From: an uncultured Oscillospiraceae bacterium
GTDB lineage: Bacteria > Bacillota > Clostridia > Oscillospirales > Acutalibacteraceae
DNA length: 19,003 bases
Assembly: GCA_900540295.1 (NCBI GenBank)
Contig: UQFM01000033.1
Location: 1 to 19,003 of the forward strand
Direction: 5' to 3'
A program made the position numbers and the translations under genes. The notes beneath the pieces are model-generated. The model ran no database searches. It was not told the origin of the DNA and was given only the letters and a program-made list of their open reading frames with translations. Numbering within the stretch: position 1 is the stretch's first letter; each line of letters begins with the position of its first letter. Below, piece by piece: positions 1 to 6,509 of the stretch.

Positions 1-1
1 C

Positions 2-1861
2 CGCCAGAAGAACAACCCCTGCCTCATCGGCGAGCCGGGCGTCGGCAAAACGGCAATCGCCGAAGGGCTGGCGCTGAAAATTGTTTCGGGCGAAGTGCCT
101 GAAATGCTGAAGGATAAACGAATTGTTTCCCTTGATTTGACGGGCATGGTTGCGGGCACAAAATACCGCGGCGACTTTGAGGACCGCATTAAAAAGGTGA
201 TTGAAGAGGTCAAAGCGGCGGACGATATGATTTTGTTTATCGACGAGGTGCATACCCTCATCGGTGCGGGCAGTGCCGAGGGTGCGGTAGATGCGGCGAA
301 TATTTTAAAGCCCTCTTTGGCACGCGGCGAACTGCAGGTCATCGGCGCAACAACGATTGACGAATACAGAAAGCACATTGAAAAGGATGCGGCGCTGGAA
401 CGGCGTTTTCAGCCGATTACCGTCGGGGAACCGTCCGAAGAAGAAGCGGTGGAAATTCTCAAGGGCATCCGCGACAAATATGAAGCGCACCACAAGGTAA
501 AAATTACTGATGCGGCGATTTTGGCGGCGGTGAAGCTGTCGGCGCGGTATATCGGTGACCGTTATCTGCCTGATAAGGCGATTGACTTGATTGACGAAGC
601 GGCTTCAAGAGTGCGGTTACAAACCTTTACGGCGCCGCCCGAAATCAAAGATTTGGAAGAACGCCAAAAGCAGCTGGCGGCGGAAAAACAGTCCGCGGTG
701 GGGGCGCAGGATTTTGAACGTGCGGCGCAGCTTCGCGACGAAGAGAAAAAGCTTTCGGCGGAATTGGAAAATAAAAAACAGGAATGGCTGCATGCGACGG
801 GACACAGTCACGATGAGGTTGGCGAGTCCGAAATCGCAGAGATTGTGGCGTCCTGGACGGGGATACCCATTACCCAGCTTACAACGCAGGAGAGTGAACG
901 CCTTTTGCATATGGAAGAAGAACTGCACGAGCGCTTGGTCGGGCAGGAAGAAGCCGTCAAAGCGGTTTCCCGCGCGATTCGCCGCGGCAGAGTGGGACTG
1001 AAAGACCCGAAAAAGCCGATTGGTTCGTTCATCTTTTTAGGACCTACGGGCGTCGGCAAAACCGAGCTTTGCAAGGCACTTGCCGCCGCGATGTTCGGGG
1101 ACGAAAACGCGATGATACGTCTCGATATGTCCGAATACATGGAAAAGCACACCGTGTCACGTTTAGTCGGTTCGCCGCCCGGCTATGTCGGCTACGATGA
1201 AGGCGGACAACTGACGGAAAAGGTCAGAAGAAAGCCGTATTCCGTCATTCTGTTCGATGAAATTGAAAAGGCGCATCCCGATGTGTTCAATATGCTTTTG
1301 CAGATTTTGGACGACGGTATTCTGACCGACAGCCAAGGACGGCGCGTGGATTTCAAAAACTGTGTTATTATTATGACTTCAAACGTCGGTGCAAAGCTGA
1401 TTACAGCGAAACAGGCGGCGTTCGGGTTTGCCGATACTTCCGAGGAACGCGAACGCAACGACGAAAAAATCAAGGACGCGGTCATGGGTGAACTGCGCGG
1501 CACATTCCGTCCCGAATTTTTAAACCGTGTGGATGACATCATTGTGTTTAAACGGCTGACCAAGGACGAAATCCGCGAAATTGCCAAGCGGCTGTTGGAA
1601 GACCTGCGCAAACGCACGGCTTCTCTGGATGTTCAGGTGGCATTTTCCGAGAAGGCGGCAGATAAAATTGCCGATGCAGGTTTCGACGAGGTCTACGGCG
1701 CACGTCCCTTGAAACGCGCCATTCAAAGCAAAATCGAGGATGCGCTTTCCGAAGCGATGCTCAAAGGTGAAGTCACGGCGGGGAACGCATATGTCTGCAC
1801 CTTTGACGAACAGGCGGACGCATTCGTGTTTCAGACGCATACGTCTGCGGAATCCGAATAA
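2..1861 (+). CDS. clpC: ATP-dependent Clp protease ATPase subunit ClpC (5' partial)
   Basis: AAA+ unfoldase that feeds substrates to the ClpP peptidase in the cytoplasm. The reading frame is open from base 2, so 619 residues are visible. ClpC is usually about 810 residues, so the N-domain and the first part of D1 lie left of the window. Seen: the D1 Walker A motif GEPGVGKT (bases 29-52), Walker B LFIDE, a short linker with a UVR motif starting DFERAAQLRDEE (bases 710-770), the D2 Walker A motif GPTGVGKT (about 1040-1063), Walker B LFDEIEKAH, sensor-1 TSN and the sensor-2 motif GARPLKR. The short UVR linker separates it from ClpB, which has a long coiled-coil middle domain. FGF at bases 1421-1429 sits where the ClpP-docking loop is expected. 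No clear terminator follows the gene. Confidence 0.96.
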   Translation, partial: RQKNNPCLIGEPGVGKTAIAEGLALKIVSGEVPEMLKDKRIVSLDLTGMVAGTKYRGDFEDRIKKVIEEVKAADDMILFIDEVHTLIGAGSAEGAVDAANILKPSLARGELQVIGATTIDEYRKHIEKDAALERRFQPITVGEPSEEEAVEILKGIRDKYEAHHKVKITDAAILAAVKLSARYIGDRYLPDKAIDLIDEAASRVRLQTFTAPPEIKDLEERQKQLAAEKQSAVGAQDFERAAQLRDEEKKLSAELENKKQEWLHATGHSHDEVGESEIAEIVASWTGIPITQLTTQESERLLHMEEELHERLVGQEEAVKAVSRAIRRGRVGLKDPKKPIGSFIFLGPTGVGKTELCKALAAAMFGDENAMIRLDMSEYMEKHTVSRLVGSPPGYVGYDEGGQLTEKVRRKPYSVILFDEIEKAHPDVFNMLLQILDDGILTDSQGRRVDFKNCVIIMTSNVGAKLITAKQAAFGFADTSEERERNDEKIKDAVMGELRGTFRPEFLNRVDDIIVFKRLTKDEIREIAKRLLEDLRKRTASLDVQVAFSEKAADKIADAGFDEVYGARPLKRAIQSKIEDALSEAMLKGEVTAGNAYVCTFDEQADAFVFQTHTSAESE

Positions 1862-1865
1862 ACCC

Positions 1866-1938
1866 GTAGAGGCGTGCATCGCGCGCCCGCCGAAGTCCGA
1901 TGTAATTTTGCGGAACGCGTCATCGGTTGTTCCCTACA
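1866..1938. repeat. Possible decayed intergenic palindromic repeat
   Basis: This stretch begins GTAGAGG and ends CCCTACA, and it has GC-rich self-complementary stretches (GCGCGCCC; GGAAC paired with GTTCC) inside. The ends resemble the better-preserved element at 11544-11598, whose ends are TTGTAGGGG and CCCCTACAA. I read it as a degenerate member of the same kind of element. The similarity is limited to the ends and general character, so the call is weak. Confidence 0.3.
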
Positions 1939-1960
1939 CTGTCAAATTTACCCTGTACCG

Positions 1961-1993
1961 TGTGAGATTCTTCGCCTGCGGCTCAGAATGACA
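1961..1993. repeat. Dispersed intergenic repeat of the ATTCTTCGC...CTCAGAATGACA type
   Basis: The sequence contains GAGATTCTTCGC followed by GGCTCAGAATGACA. This closely resembles a short repeat I know as common between genes in many gut Firmicutes and other bacteria, where the opposite strand reads TGTCATTCTGAG...GAAGAATCTC. ATTCT and AGAAT can pair to form a weak hairpin. It lies directly upstream of the -35 box at 2003. Its function is unknown, and membership is from memory rather than a search. Confidence 0.5.
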
Positions 1994-2002
1994 AAATTTC
2001 CC

Positions 2003-2030
2003 TTGACAAATCCTTTAAAATCCCTATAAT
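2003..2030 (+). promoter_or_regulatory. Sigma-A promoter of the lysis operon
   Basis: TTGACA at 2003-2008 and TATAAT at 2025-2030 are both perfect consensus hexamers separated by 16 bases. The expected transcription start is near 2037, which places the SOS box at 2043-2056 just inside the transcript. A promoter this strong needs repression to stay silent, which agrees with a LexA operator at this place. Confidence 0.85.
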
Positions 2031-2042
2031 AAATACTGCAAG

Positions 2043-2056
2043 CGAACGAATGTTCG
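2043..2056 (+). promoter_or_regulatory. LexA (DinR) operator, SOS box
   Basis: CGAACGAATGTTCG matches the Gram-positive SOS box consensus CGAACRNRYGTTYG at every position. The core GAAC-N4-GTTC is an exact inverted repeat. It begins 13 bases after the -10 box, at about +7 to +20 of the predicted transcript, where bound LexA would block initiation or promoter escape. The family knowledge is that LexA cleavage after DNA damage releases such operators. Control of this operon by LexA is inferred. Confidence 0.8.
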
Positions 2057-2111
2057 AGAACAAACATCTATGTATGGCAACTTGCCGTACATAGGTGTTG
2101 TTTTCATTTTT
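2057..2111 (+). terminator. Leader hairpin with U-rich tail, probable attenuator
   Basis: Bases 2057-2079 pair with 2083-2104 to give about 22 base pairs with one bulged A (2064), three G-T wobbles and a three-base loop. The 3' arm runs straight into TTGTTTTCATTTTT. This is the form of an intrinsic terminator, yet it lies about 20 bases after the predicted transcription start and about 50 bases before the first gene. Transcripts could end here unless something prevents it. It could also be a processed leader or small RNA, or an RNA antitermination site. Confidence 0.6.
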
Positions 2112-2144
2112 GCCGAAATTTTCAAAATTCCCGATTTCGGCAAA
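2109..2144 (+). promoter_or_regulatory. Second leader hairpin before the first gene of the lysis operon
   Basis: TTTGCCGAAAT (2109-2119) and ATTTCGGCAAA (2134-2144) form a perfect 11-base-pair stem with a 14-base loop. Its left arm uses the last T residues of the U-rich tail of the hairpin before it, so the two structures touch. It ends four bases before the AAAGGAG ribosome binding site at 2148-2154. It has no U-run after it, so it is not itself a terminator. A role in translation control or antitermination is possible but not shown. Confidence 0.5.
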
Positions 2145-2160
2145 CAGAAAGGAGAATGCT

Positions 2161-2571
2161 ATGCAGGTTTCAGAACCCGATGCGCCGATTGTCCTGCTGG
2201 AGGGCGAATACCTCTATCTGAACAATCGGCTCGAACCCATGTCTGCCGCAGATCTGGACGGCGGGGCGGCGGCACGCTTTGTGGTACAGCGCAAAGAGGA
2301 TACGTTGCGCCGTTTGGTGCAGTGCGTCCTGCAAACGGAGTTGAGCGCCGAAGAACGCCGTATTGCAGAACTGTTGCTTTTACAGGGCGAGAGCGTATCC
2401 GCCGCCGCGCGCAGCTGCGGGATTACGCGCGGACGAGCACAAACGTTATCCGAAAAAGCGGATAGCAAGCTGCGTGCGTACTTAAAGTATCCGTTTTTGA
2501 TGGATTTCAGCTTAGTGAATCCCGCAAAGCCGTTTTTAGAAACGGTCAAACAGTACGGAGGTGTACAATGA
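2161..2571 (+). CDS. Sigma-70 region-4-like DNA-binding regulator
   Basis: A 136-residue cytoplasmic protein. The start at 2161 is chosen because AAAGGAG lies six bases upstream; an in-frame ATG at 2095 falls inside the leader hairpin. The C-terminal half begins LSAEERRIAELLL and contains a helix-turn-helix, GITRGRAQTLSEKADSKLR, close in pattern to RpoD region 4.2 (GVTRERIRQIEAKALRKLR). No sigma region 2 is present, so it cannot be a complete sigma factor. The first 60 residues resemble nothing I recognise. As first gene of an SOS-controlled operon it may tune this operon or recruit RNA polymerase elsewhere, as small phage late regulators do. Its stop codon overlaps the next start (ATGA), so translation is probably coupled. 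Confidence 0.65.
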   Translation: MQVSEPDAPIVLLEGEYLYLNNRLEPMSAADLDGGAAARFVVQRKEDTLRRLVQCVLQTELSAEERRIAELLLLQGESVSAAARSCGITRGRAQTLSEKADSKLRAYLKYPFLMDFSLVNPAKPFLETVKQYGGVQ

Positions 2572-4187
2572 AACAAAATATTTTAGAGATTACCGTTCCC
2601 GAGATACCCGAATCCGAAACGCCCCAAGCACAGGCGGGCGCGATGTACGAGCATAACGCAACCGCACTGTGCTTTTTACTGCCTGAAAGCCTGTGTCTTC
2701 CCGAATATCGGTATTATGCGGAGTTTGTTACCGTGTCGGGTACAGCGCGAACCGAATATTTGGAGGCGGATGCAAACCGTCGGATTCTTTTGCCGCTGCC
2801 GCTGGAGATTACATCCCAAATGACGGCGCTTTGCGTGTTGCAGGCGGTGAAAATCAACGCGGCGGGTAAAACCGAGCAAAAAATCACGGCGAAAACCGTG
2901 CGTCTGTATTTTTCACCGTTGCAAAATACAGATAAAATGCTGGACGCCGACCATGCTTTTTCCGTAAATACTTTGTTGGAGGCAATTCGGCAAAACACCT
3001 TTAAGGGCGACAAAGGGGATAAAGGCGACGCGTATATTCTGACACAAAGCGACAAATCGGAAATTGCGGCAAAGGTGGACGAGGCATTTTACGGATTGCC
3101 TTTGCAAAAACATATGACCGTGCGCGGACAGCAGACGCTGTCGGGTGCGACAGACGGGGCGGCGGTCTCAAATCTGTGCGTCCGACCGACAGCACCGACT
3201 ATGGAGGGGATTTACAGTATACAGGTTGCCGTTGGTAAAAATATGCTGTCCGATGTGCTGAACAGTGCCCTGTATTCGGCTTTTTCGCCTGTGGAGGGGA
3301 ATTACACGGCAATTCCGTTATGCCTGAAGCCCAAAACCGAATATATTTTGGCAAAGCTGACTGCGGGTTTAACGGAATACAGTCATTCCTATTTAAAGTT
3401 TGATACGCGTACGGTTTGGTTTTGCCATAAAAGCAATCTGAATTTAAATACAAAATACAGCGTGTTTACCGTGCCCGCGAGCGGACAGTGTGCGATTTAT
3501 ACAACATATATTTATTTGTCGCAAAACGCTTATCAGCAGGTGCTGGATACGGACTGGAACGGGCTTGCGGTTATGGAAAAAAACAATTCCGTTCTTCTGC
3601 AAAAAACTTTCTCGGAACCGCTGTATGCTGTCAGCACGGAAATCGGAGACAGCTATGATTTTGTAAGCGGCACACTGCTTCGCCGTACGGCGAAAGCACA
3701 GCTGTCCGACGCACAGCTGAATTCTGCCGCAACAATTCAAATCGGGGCTTCGGTATACCGATACAAGCTGACTCTGCCGTCGGAGGCTGTCCGCCGTGTA
3801 CAGGGCTGTTCGGACGGCTGCTGTGCGGCATTGCCGACGTTGCCTGCGGATATTACAGACGGCGCCGCATGGGAAGCGTATAAGGCGGAATCGGGTGCAG
3901 ACGGCGGCATTTGGTTCGGGGCGTATGATGACGGAATCTATGTAATATCCGAGCGAAATCCCACGGACTTTACCGCTTGGCTGGAGGAGACACCGTTGGA
4001 GATTTTGTATGCGGCGGCAGAGCGTGCGGAATCGGGAACGGGGACGGCGGTTGTACTGCCGTGCGGCGAAAAGCAAATCTGCGTTTCACCGAATACCCTT
4101 TGCGCCGATATACGGTTTAACGCCAATATTTCAGCGGTTGTAAATGATTTTGAGTCAAGACTTCAGCAGTTGGAGAATAACATATAG
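2568..4187 (+). CDS. Phage tail-fibre or baseplate-like protein with a short collagen-like segment
   Basis: A 539-residue protein without signal peptide, preceded by GGAGGTG. Residues 20-120 are rich in beta strands and resemble the N-terminal domain of phage upper baseplate proteins (BppU type). A collagen-like GDKGDKGDA follows at 147-155, a feature common in Firmicute phage fibres, where it helps trimer formation. The long C-terminal part is unfamiliar, and the last 20 residues (ending ESRLQQLENNI) look like a short coiled coil. In phages, such genes sit at the end of the tail block just before the lysis genes, as here, but no other tail gene is present. It could bind a cell-surface glycan. 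Recognition rests on architecture rather than sequence identity. Confidence 0.6.
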   Translation: MKQNILEITVPEIPESETPQAQAGAMYEHNATALCFLLPESLCLPEYRYYAEFVTVSGTARTEYLEADANRRILLPLPLEITSQMTALCVLQAVKINAAGKTEQKITAKTVRLYFSPLQNTDKMLDADHAFSVNTLLEAIRQNTFKGDKGDKGDAYILTQSDKSEIAAKVDEAFYGLPLQKHMTVRGQQTLSGATDGAAVSNLCVRPTAPTMEGIYSIQVAVGKNMLSDVLNSALYSAFSPVEGNYTAIPLCLKPKTEYILAKLTAGLTEYSHSYLKFDTRTVWFCHKSNLNLNTKYSVFTVPASGQCAIYTTYIYLSQNAYQQVLDTDWNGLAVMEKNNSVLLQKTFSEPLYAVSTEIGDSYDFVSGTLLRRTAKAQLSDAQLNSAATIQIGASVYRYKLTLPSEAVRRVQGCSDGCCAALPTLPADITDGAAWEAYKAESGADGGIWFGAYDDGIYVISERNPTDFTAWLEETPLEILYAAAERAESGTGTAVVLPCGEKQICVSPNTLCADIRFNANISAVVNDFESRLQQLENNI

Positions 4188-4202
4188 CAGGGAGGAATTC
4201 AC

Positions 4203-5078
4203 ATGAATAAATTGTTTAACGGTATCGACGTGTCCAAGTGGCAGGGCGATATCGACTGGCAGAAGGTGAAAGCCGCAGGGGTGCAGTTTGCCATGCTGCG
4301 CGACGGCTTCGGCAGATATGCAGGGCAGGCGGATGAAACCTTTGAGAAAAACTATCAAAATGCGAAAGCGGCGGGCGTGCTTGTCGGCGCTTATCATTAC
4401 AGCTATGCAAAAAATGCACAGCAGGCGAAGGCGGAGGCGGACTACTGTCTGTCGCTTTTAAAGGGGAAGGTATTCGATTTCCCGATTTGCTACGATGTGG
4501 AGGATGAAACGCAGAAGTCGCTTTCCAAGGATGAAATTTCCGATATTGTAACCGCATTCTGCGAAACGCTGGAAAATGCAGGGTACTATGTCAGCGTATA
4601 CATGAATCTGTCATGGCTGAACACGAAACTGCGCGACGGTATTTTCCAAAAGTACGATATTTGGCTGGCGCATTGGGCAAAGGAGACCACCTTCGGAAGA
4701 AATTACGGGATTTGGCAATATGCCTCGGACGGCACGGTGGATGGCATTAAAGGACGTGTGGATATGGACTATGCATACAAAAATTATCCCTCCATCATGG
4801 CTTCCAAGGGCTTAAACGGCTATCCGAAAAACGGCGGGGAAAATCCCGTGCCGCCCGCGGAATTTCCTGCAAAGATGATGGTGACACTGCACGATACGCC
4901 GCTGTATGTTTCCGCAACCGCCAAAACTGCCGCCGCACGAAAATCGGGTACGTTTTATATTTATGACGGCAAGGAGATGCACGGTCGGTACCGCATTACG
5001 GTTTCCGCAGAACGCGCAGGCAAACGTCCGATTGCCGAAAATGTTACGGGCTACGTCAACAAATCTGATTTGAGGTGA
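4203..5078 (+). CDS. GH25 lysozyme (phage-type endolysin)
   Basis: N-acetylmuramidase of glycoside hydrolase family 25, 291 residues, which cleaves the MurNAc-GlcNAc bond of peptidoglycan. Seen: the opening GIDVSKWQG (residues 7-15, Asp9), the active-site strand YDVED (Asp98 and Glu100) and WQYASDG (from 171) followed by VDMDYAY. Residues 205-222 form a Pro/Gly-rich linker, and 223-291 look like an SH3-type wall-binding domain. There is no signal peptide, so release to the wall would depend on the holin two genes downstream, as for phage endolysins. The start has GGGAGG at an 8-9 base distance. Confidence 0.92.
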   Translation: MNKLFNGIDVSKWQGDIDWQKVKAAGVQFAMLRDGFGRYAGQADETFEKNYQNAKAAGVLVGAYHYSYAKNAQQAKAEADYCLSLLKGKVFDFPICYDVEDETQKSLSKDEISDIVTAFCETLENAGYYVSVYMNLSWLNTKLRDGIFQKYDIWLAHWAKETTFGRNYGIWQYASDGTVDGIKGRVDMDYAYKNYPSIMASKGLNGYPKNGGENPVPPAEFPAKMMVTLHDTPLYVSATAKTAAARKSGTFYIYDGKEMHGRYRITVSAERAGKRPIAENVTGYVNKSDLR

Positions 5079-5083
5079 GGGGC

Positions 5084-5359
5084 TTGCCCGAAAAGGACTT
5101 GTATGAACACAGAATTGCAAAATTAGAGGACGATGTAAAGCATTTATATTCTAAGGTGAACAGCTTCGCTGTCGCAAATGCGGAAATGAACACAAAACTC
5201 GACAGCGTATTGGTTACCTTAGGCGAGCTGAAAGAAAGCATTCAGGCAGTCAGCGCCCGCCCTGCAAAATTGTGGGATAAGCTTTTGTTTGCCGCGCTCT
5301 CGGCGGTAGGCACAGGGCTTGGCGCGGCGCTTTTACTGCTTCTCAAGAACGGAGGATAG
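5084..5359 (+). CDS. XhlA-like haemolysin/lysis accessory protein
   Basis: A 91-residue protein: an acidic, heptad-like N-terminal region (residues 5-55, for instance HRIAKLEDDVKHLYSKV) followed by one membrane segment at about 66-87 and a short basic tail. This is the architecture of XhlA, which in Bacillus PBSX-type prophages sits beside the holin and endolysin and assists membrane disruption. I chose TTG at 5084 because GAGGTGAGG lies just upstream, overlapping the previous stop. A GTG start at 5075, overlapping the lysozyme gene by four bases, would add three residues but has no clear ribosome binding site. Confidence 0.78.
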   Translation: MPEKDLYEHRIAKLEDDVKHLYSKVNSFAVANAEMNTKLDSVLVTLGELKESIQAVSARPAKLWDKLLFAALSAVGTGLGAALLLLLKNGG

Positions 5360-5360
5360 C

Positions 5361-5612
5361 ATGGAAATTGTAGAATACATTTTGGATAAGGCACTGATTT
5401 TGATTCCTGTACTCAATATCATCGGCATGCTTTTGAAAAATATTGAAAAAATACCCGATAAGTATATTCCGCTGATATTGCTCGGCTTCGGTGTGCTCGG
5501 GGCGGTTGCGCTTGCAGGCGTATCTGCGGACTCTGTGATTCAGGGTGTGCTGGTTACAGGCGTCGCGGTGTACGGCAACCAAGTTGTCAAACAGCTGAAA
5601 AAGGAATCCTAA
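5361..5612 (+). CDS. Phage-type holin
   Basis: An 83-residue, highly hydrophobic protein with membrane segments at about residues 7-26 and 34-53, a possible third at 58-72, and a basic C-terminus (KQLKKES). The segment IPDKYIPLIL and the later QGVLVTGVAVYGNQ are typical of a holin family of Firmicute phages. Holins form lesions in the cytoplasmic membrane that let the endolysin reach the wall. The start at 5361 is supported by GGAGG at 5351-5355. The gene follows the XhlA-like gene directly and is the last of the operon; a terminator follows at 5642. Confidence 0.85.
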   Translation: MEIVEYILDKALILIPVLNIIGMLLKNIEKIPDKYIPLILLGFGVLGAVALAGVSADSVIQGVLVTGVAVYGNQVVKQLKKES

Positions 5613-5641
5613 ACGAATAAGGCTCGGCACGCCGCGCAGTG

Positions 5642-5677
5642 AATCGGACGGACTTTCAAAAAGTCTGTCCGATTTTT
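5642..5677 (+). terminator. Intrinsic terminator of the lysis operon
   Basis: AATCGGACGGACTTT (5642-5656) pairs with AAAGTCTGTCCGATT (5660-5674), a 15-base-pair stem with one G-T wobble and a three-base loop, followed by further T residues. It lies 30 bases after the holin stop and separates the lysis operon from the polysaccharide operon. Confidence 0.9.
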
Positions 5678-5790
5678 CATGCGTCCGAAAATGAAAAAGC
5701 CGTTCAAGAAAAGAGCGCGAAGTATGTCAAAGATATGCAATTTTACCAAAAAACAATTCTTACAATTTGTATATGCTATGTTCATTATTA

Positions 5791-5819
5791 TTGACTTTTT
5801 ACGGCGGAAAAAGTATAAT
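5791..5819 (+). promoter_or_regulatory. Sigma-A promoter of the polysaccharide locus
   Basis: TTGACT (5791-5796) and TATAAT (5814-5819) are separated by 17 bases. The promoter lies 46 bases before the TTG start at 5865. I see no operator or riboswitch in the short leader. The stretch from 5678 to 5790 holds nothing else that I recognise. Confidence 0.75.
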
Positions 5820-5864
5820 TGTATGCATATAAGTATGTGTTTTGGTTGGAAAGGGGAAGAAGCC

Positions 5865-6503
5865 TTGTACACATATGTAAAACGTTTTTTAGATATTTTA
5901 GCCGCTTTATCGGCACTGGTAGTTTTTTCACCGCTTTTAGCTGTTACGGCGCTTCTGGTTCGCGTGACTTCGGAGGGGCCTGTCATCTTTAAGCAGAAAC
6001 GCATCGGCAAAGACGGTAAGGTGTTTGATATTTATAAGTTCCGTTCCATGTGTGTCGGTGCGGAGCAGACGGGCACAGGGGTCTACTCGGGCAAGGGCGA
6101 CATGCGTGTGACCAAGATCGGCAAGGTACTGCGTGCCACAAGTATTGACGAACTGCCGCAGCTTGTCAATATACTGAAGGGGGAAATGAGTTTCGTCGGT
6201 CCCCGCCCGCCGCTGACCTATCACCCGTGGAATTACGAGGACTATTCCGAGGAACAGCTGCGCATGTTTGAGGTGCGTCCCGGGATTACCGGCTGGGCGC
6301 AGGTGCACGGTAGAAAAGATGTGGAATGGAACCGCCGCATTGTACTGAATGTTTGGTATGTGGACCACATGTCCTTTTGGTTAGATTTAAAAATTATGTT
6401 CCTGACATTTTACAAGGTCTTAAAAAATGCCGACAATGAAAATGTCGGCGCGACTGTGCAACAGAAAAGCACAGAAAAGGAAACTGAAAAAGAGAGTGTG
6501 TAG
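5865..6503 (+). CDS. Initiating phosphoglycosyl transferase (bacterial sugar transferase family)
   Basis: A membrane-associated enzyme that transfers a sugar phosphate from a nucleotide sugar to undecaprenyl phosphate, the first step of repeat-unit assembly. It has 212 residues, the size of the small monotopic (PglC/EpsL-like) members. Seen: one hydrophobic N-terminal segment (residues 9-32), KQKRIGKDGKVFDIYKFRSM (44-62 region), the Asp-Glu catalytic pair in SIDELPQL (95-96), GEMSFVGPRPP and RPGITGWAQVHGR. I chose TTG at 5865 because AAGGGGAAG precedes it and the protein then begins YTYVKRFLDI as family members do. An in-frame ATG at 5679 would put the promoter inside the gene. The tail after residue 190 is charged and variable. 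Confidence 0.92.
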   Translation: MYTYVKRFLDILAALSALVVFSPLLAVTALLVRVTSEGPVIFKQKRIGKDGKVFDIYKFRSMCVGAEQTGTGVYSGKGDMRVTKIGKVLRATSIDELPQLVNILKGEMSFVGPRPPLTYHPWNYEDYSEEQLRMFEVRPGITGWAQVHGRKDVEWNRRIVLNVWYVDHMSFWLDLKIMFLTFYKVLKNADNENVGATVQQKSTEKETEKESV

Positions 6504-6509
6504 TAACCG

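Noticed and set aside
2070..2465. A + strand frame beginning MYGNLPYIGVVFIFAEIF, possible leader peptide or small toxin
   Set aside because: Its ATG lies inside the leader hairpin without a ribosome binding site, and most of it overlaps the regulator gene in another frame, where the better start and motif are found.
3444..4076. Long antisense frame (210 codons) opposite the fibre gene
   Set aside because: It has no start signal and a basic, Arg/Cys-rich composition typical of antisense shadows.
2568..4187. Diversity-generating retroelement variable region in the fibre gene
   Set aside because: No reverse transcriptase, template repeat or C-type lectin-like C-terminus is visible in the window.
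2568..5612. Complete or nearly complete prophage
   Set aside because: Only fibre, lysis and regulator genes are present; no packaging, head, tail-tube, integration or replication gene is visible on either strand between clpC and the polysaccharide locus.
5679..5864. N-terminal extension of the phosphoglycosyl transferase from ATG 5679
   Set aside because: It would contain the TTGACT/TATAAT promoter, and the extra residues do not resemble the family. TTG at 5865 has a good ribosome binding site and a typical protein start.
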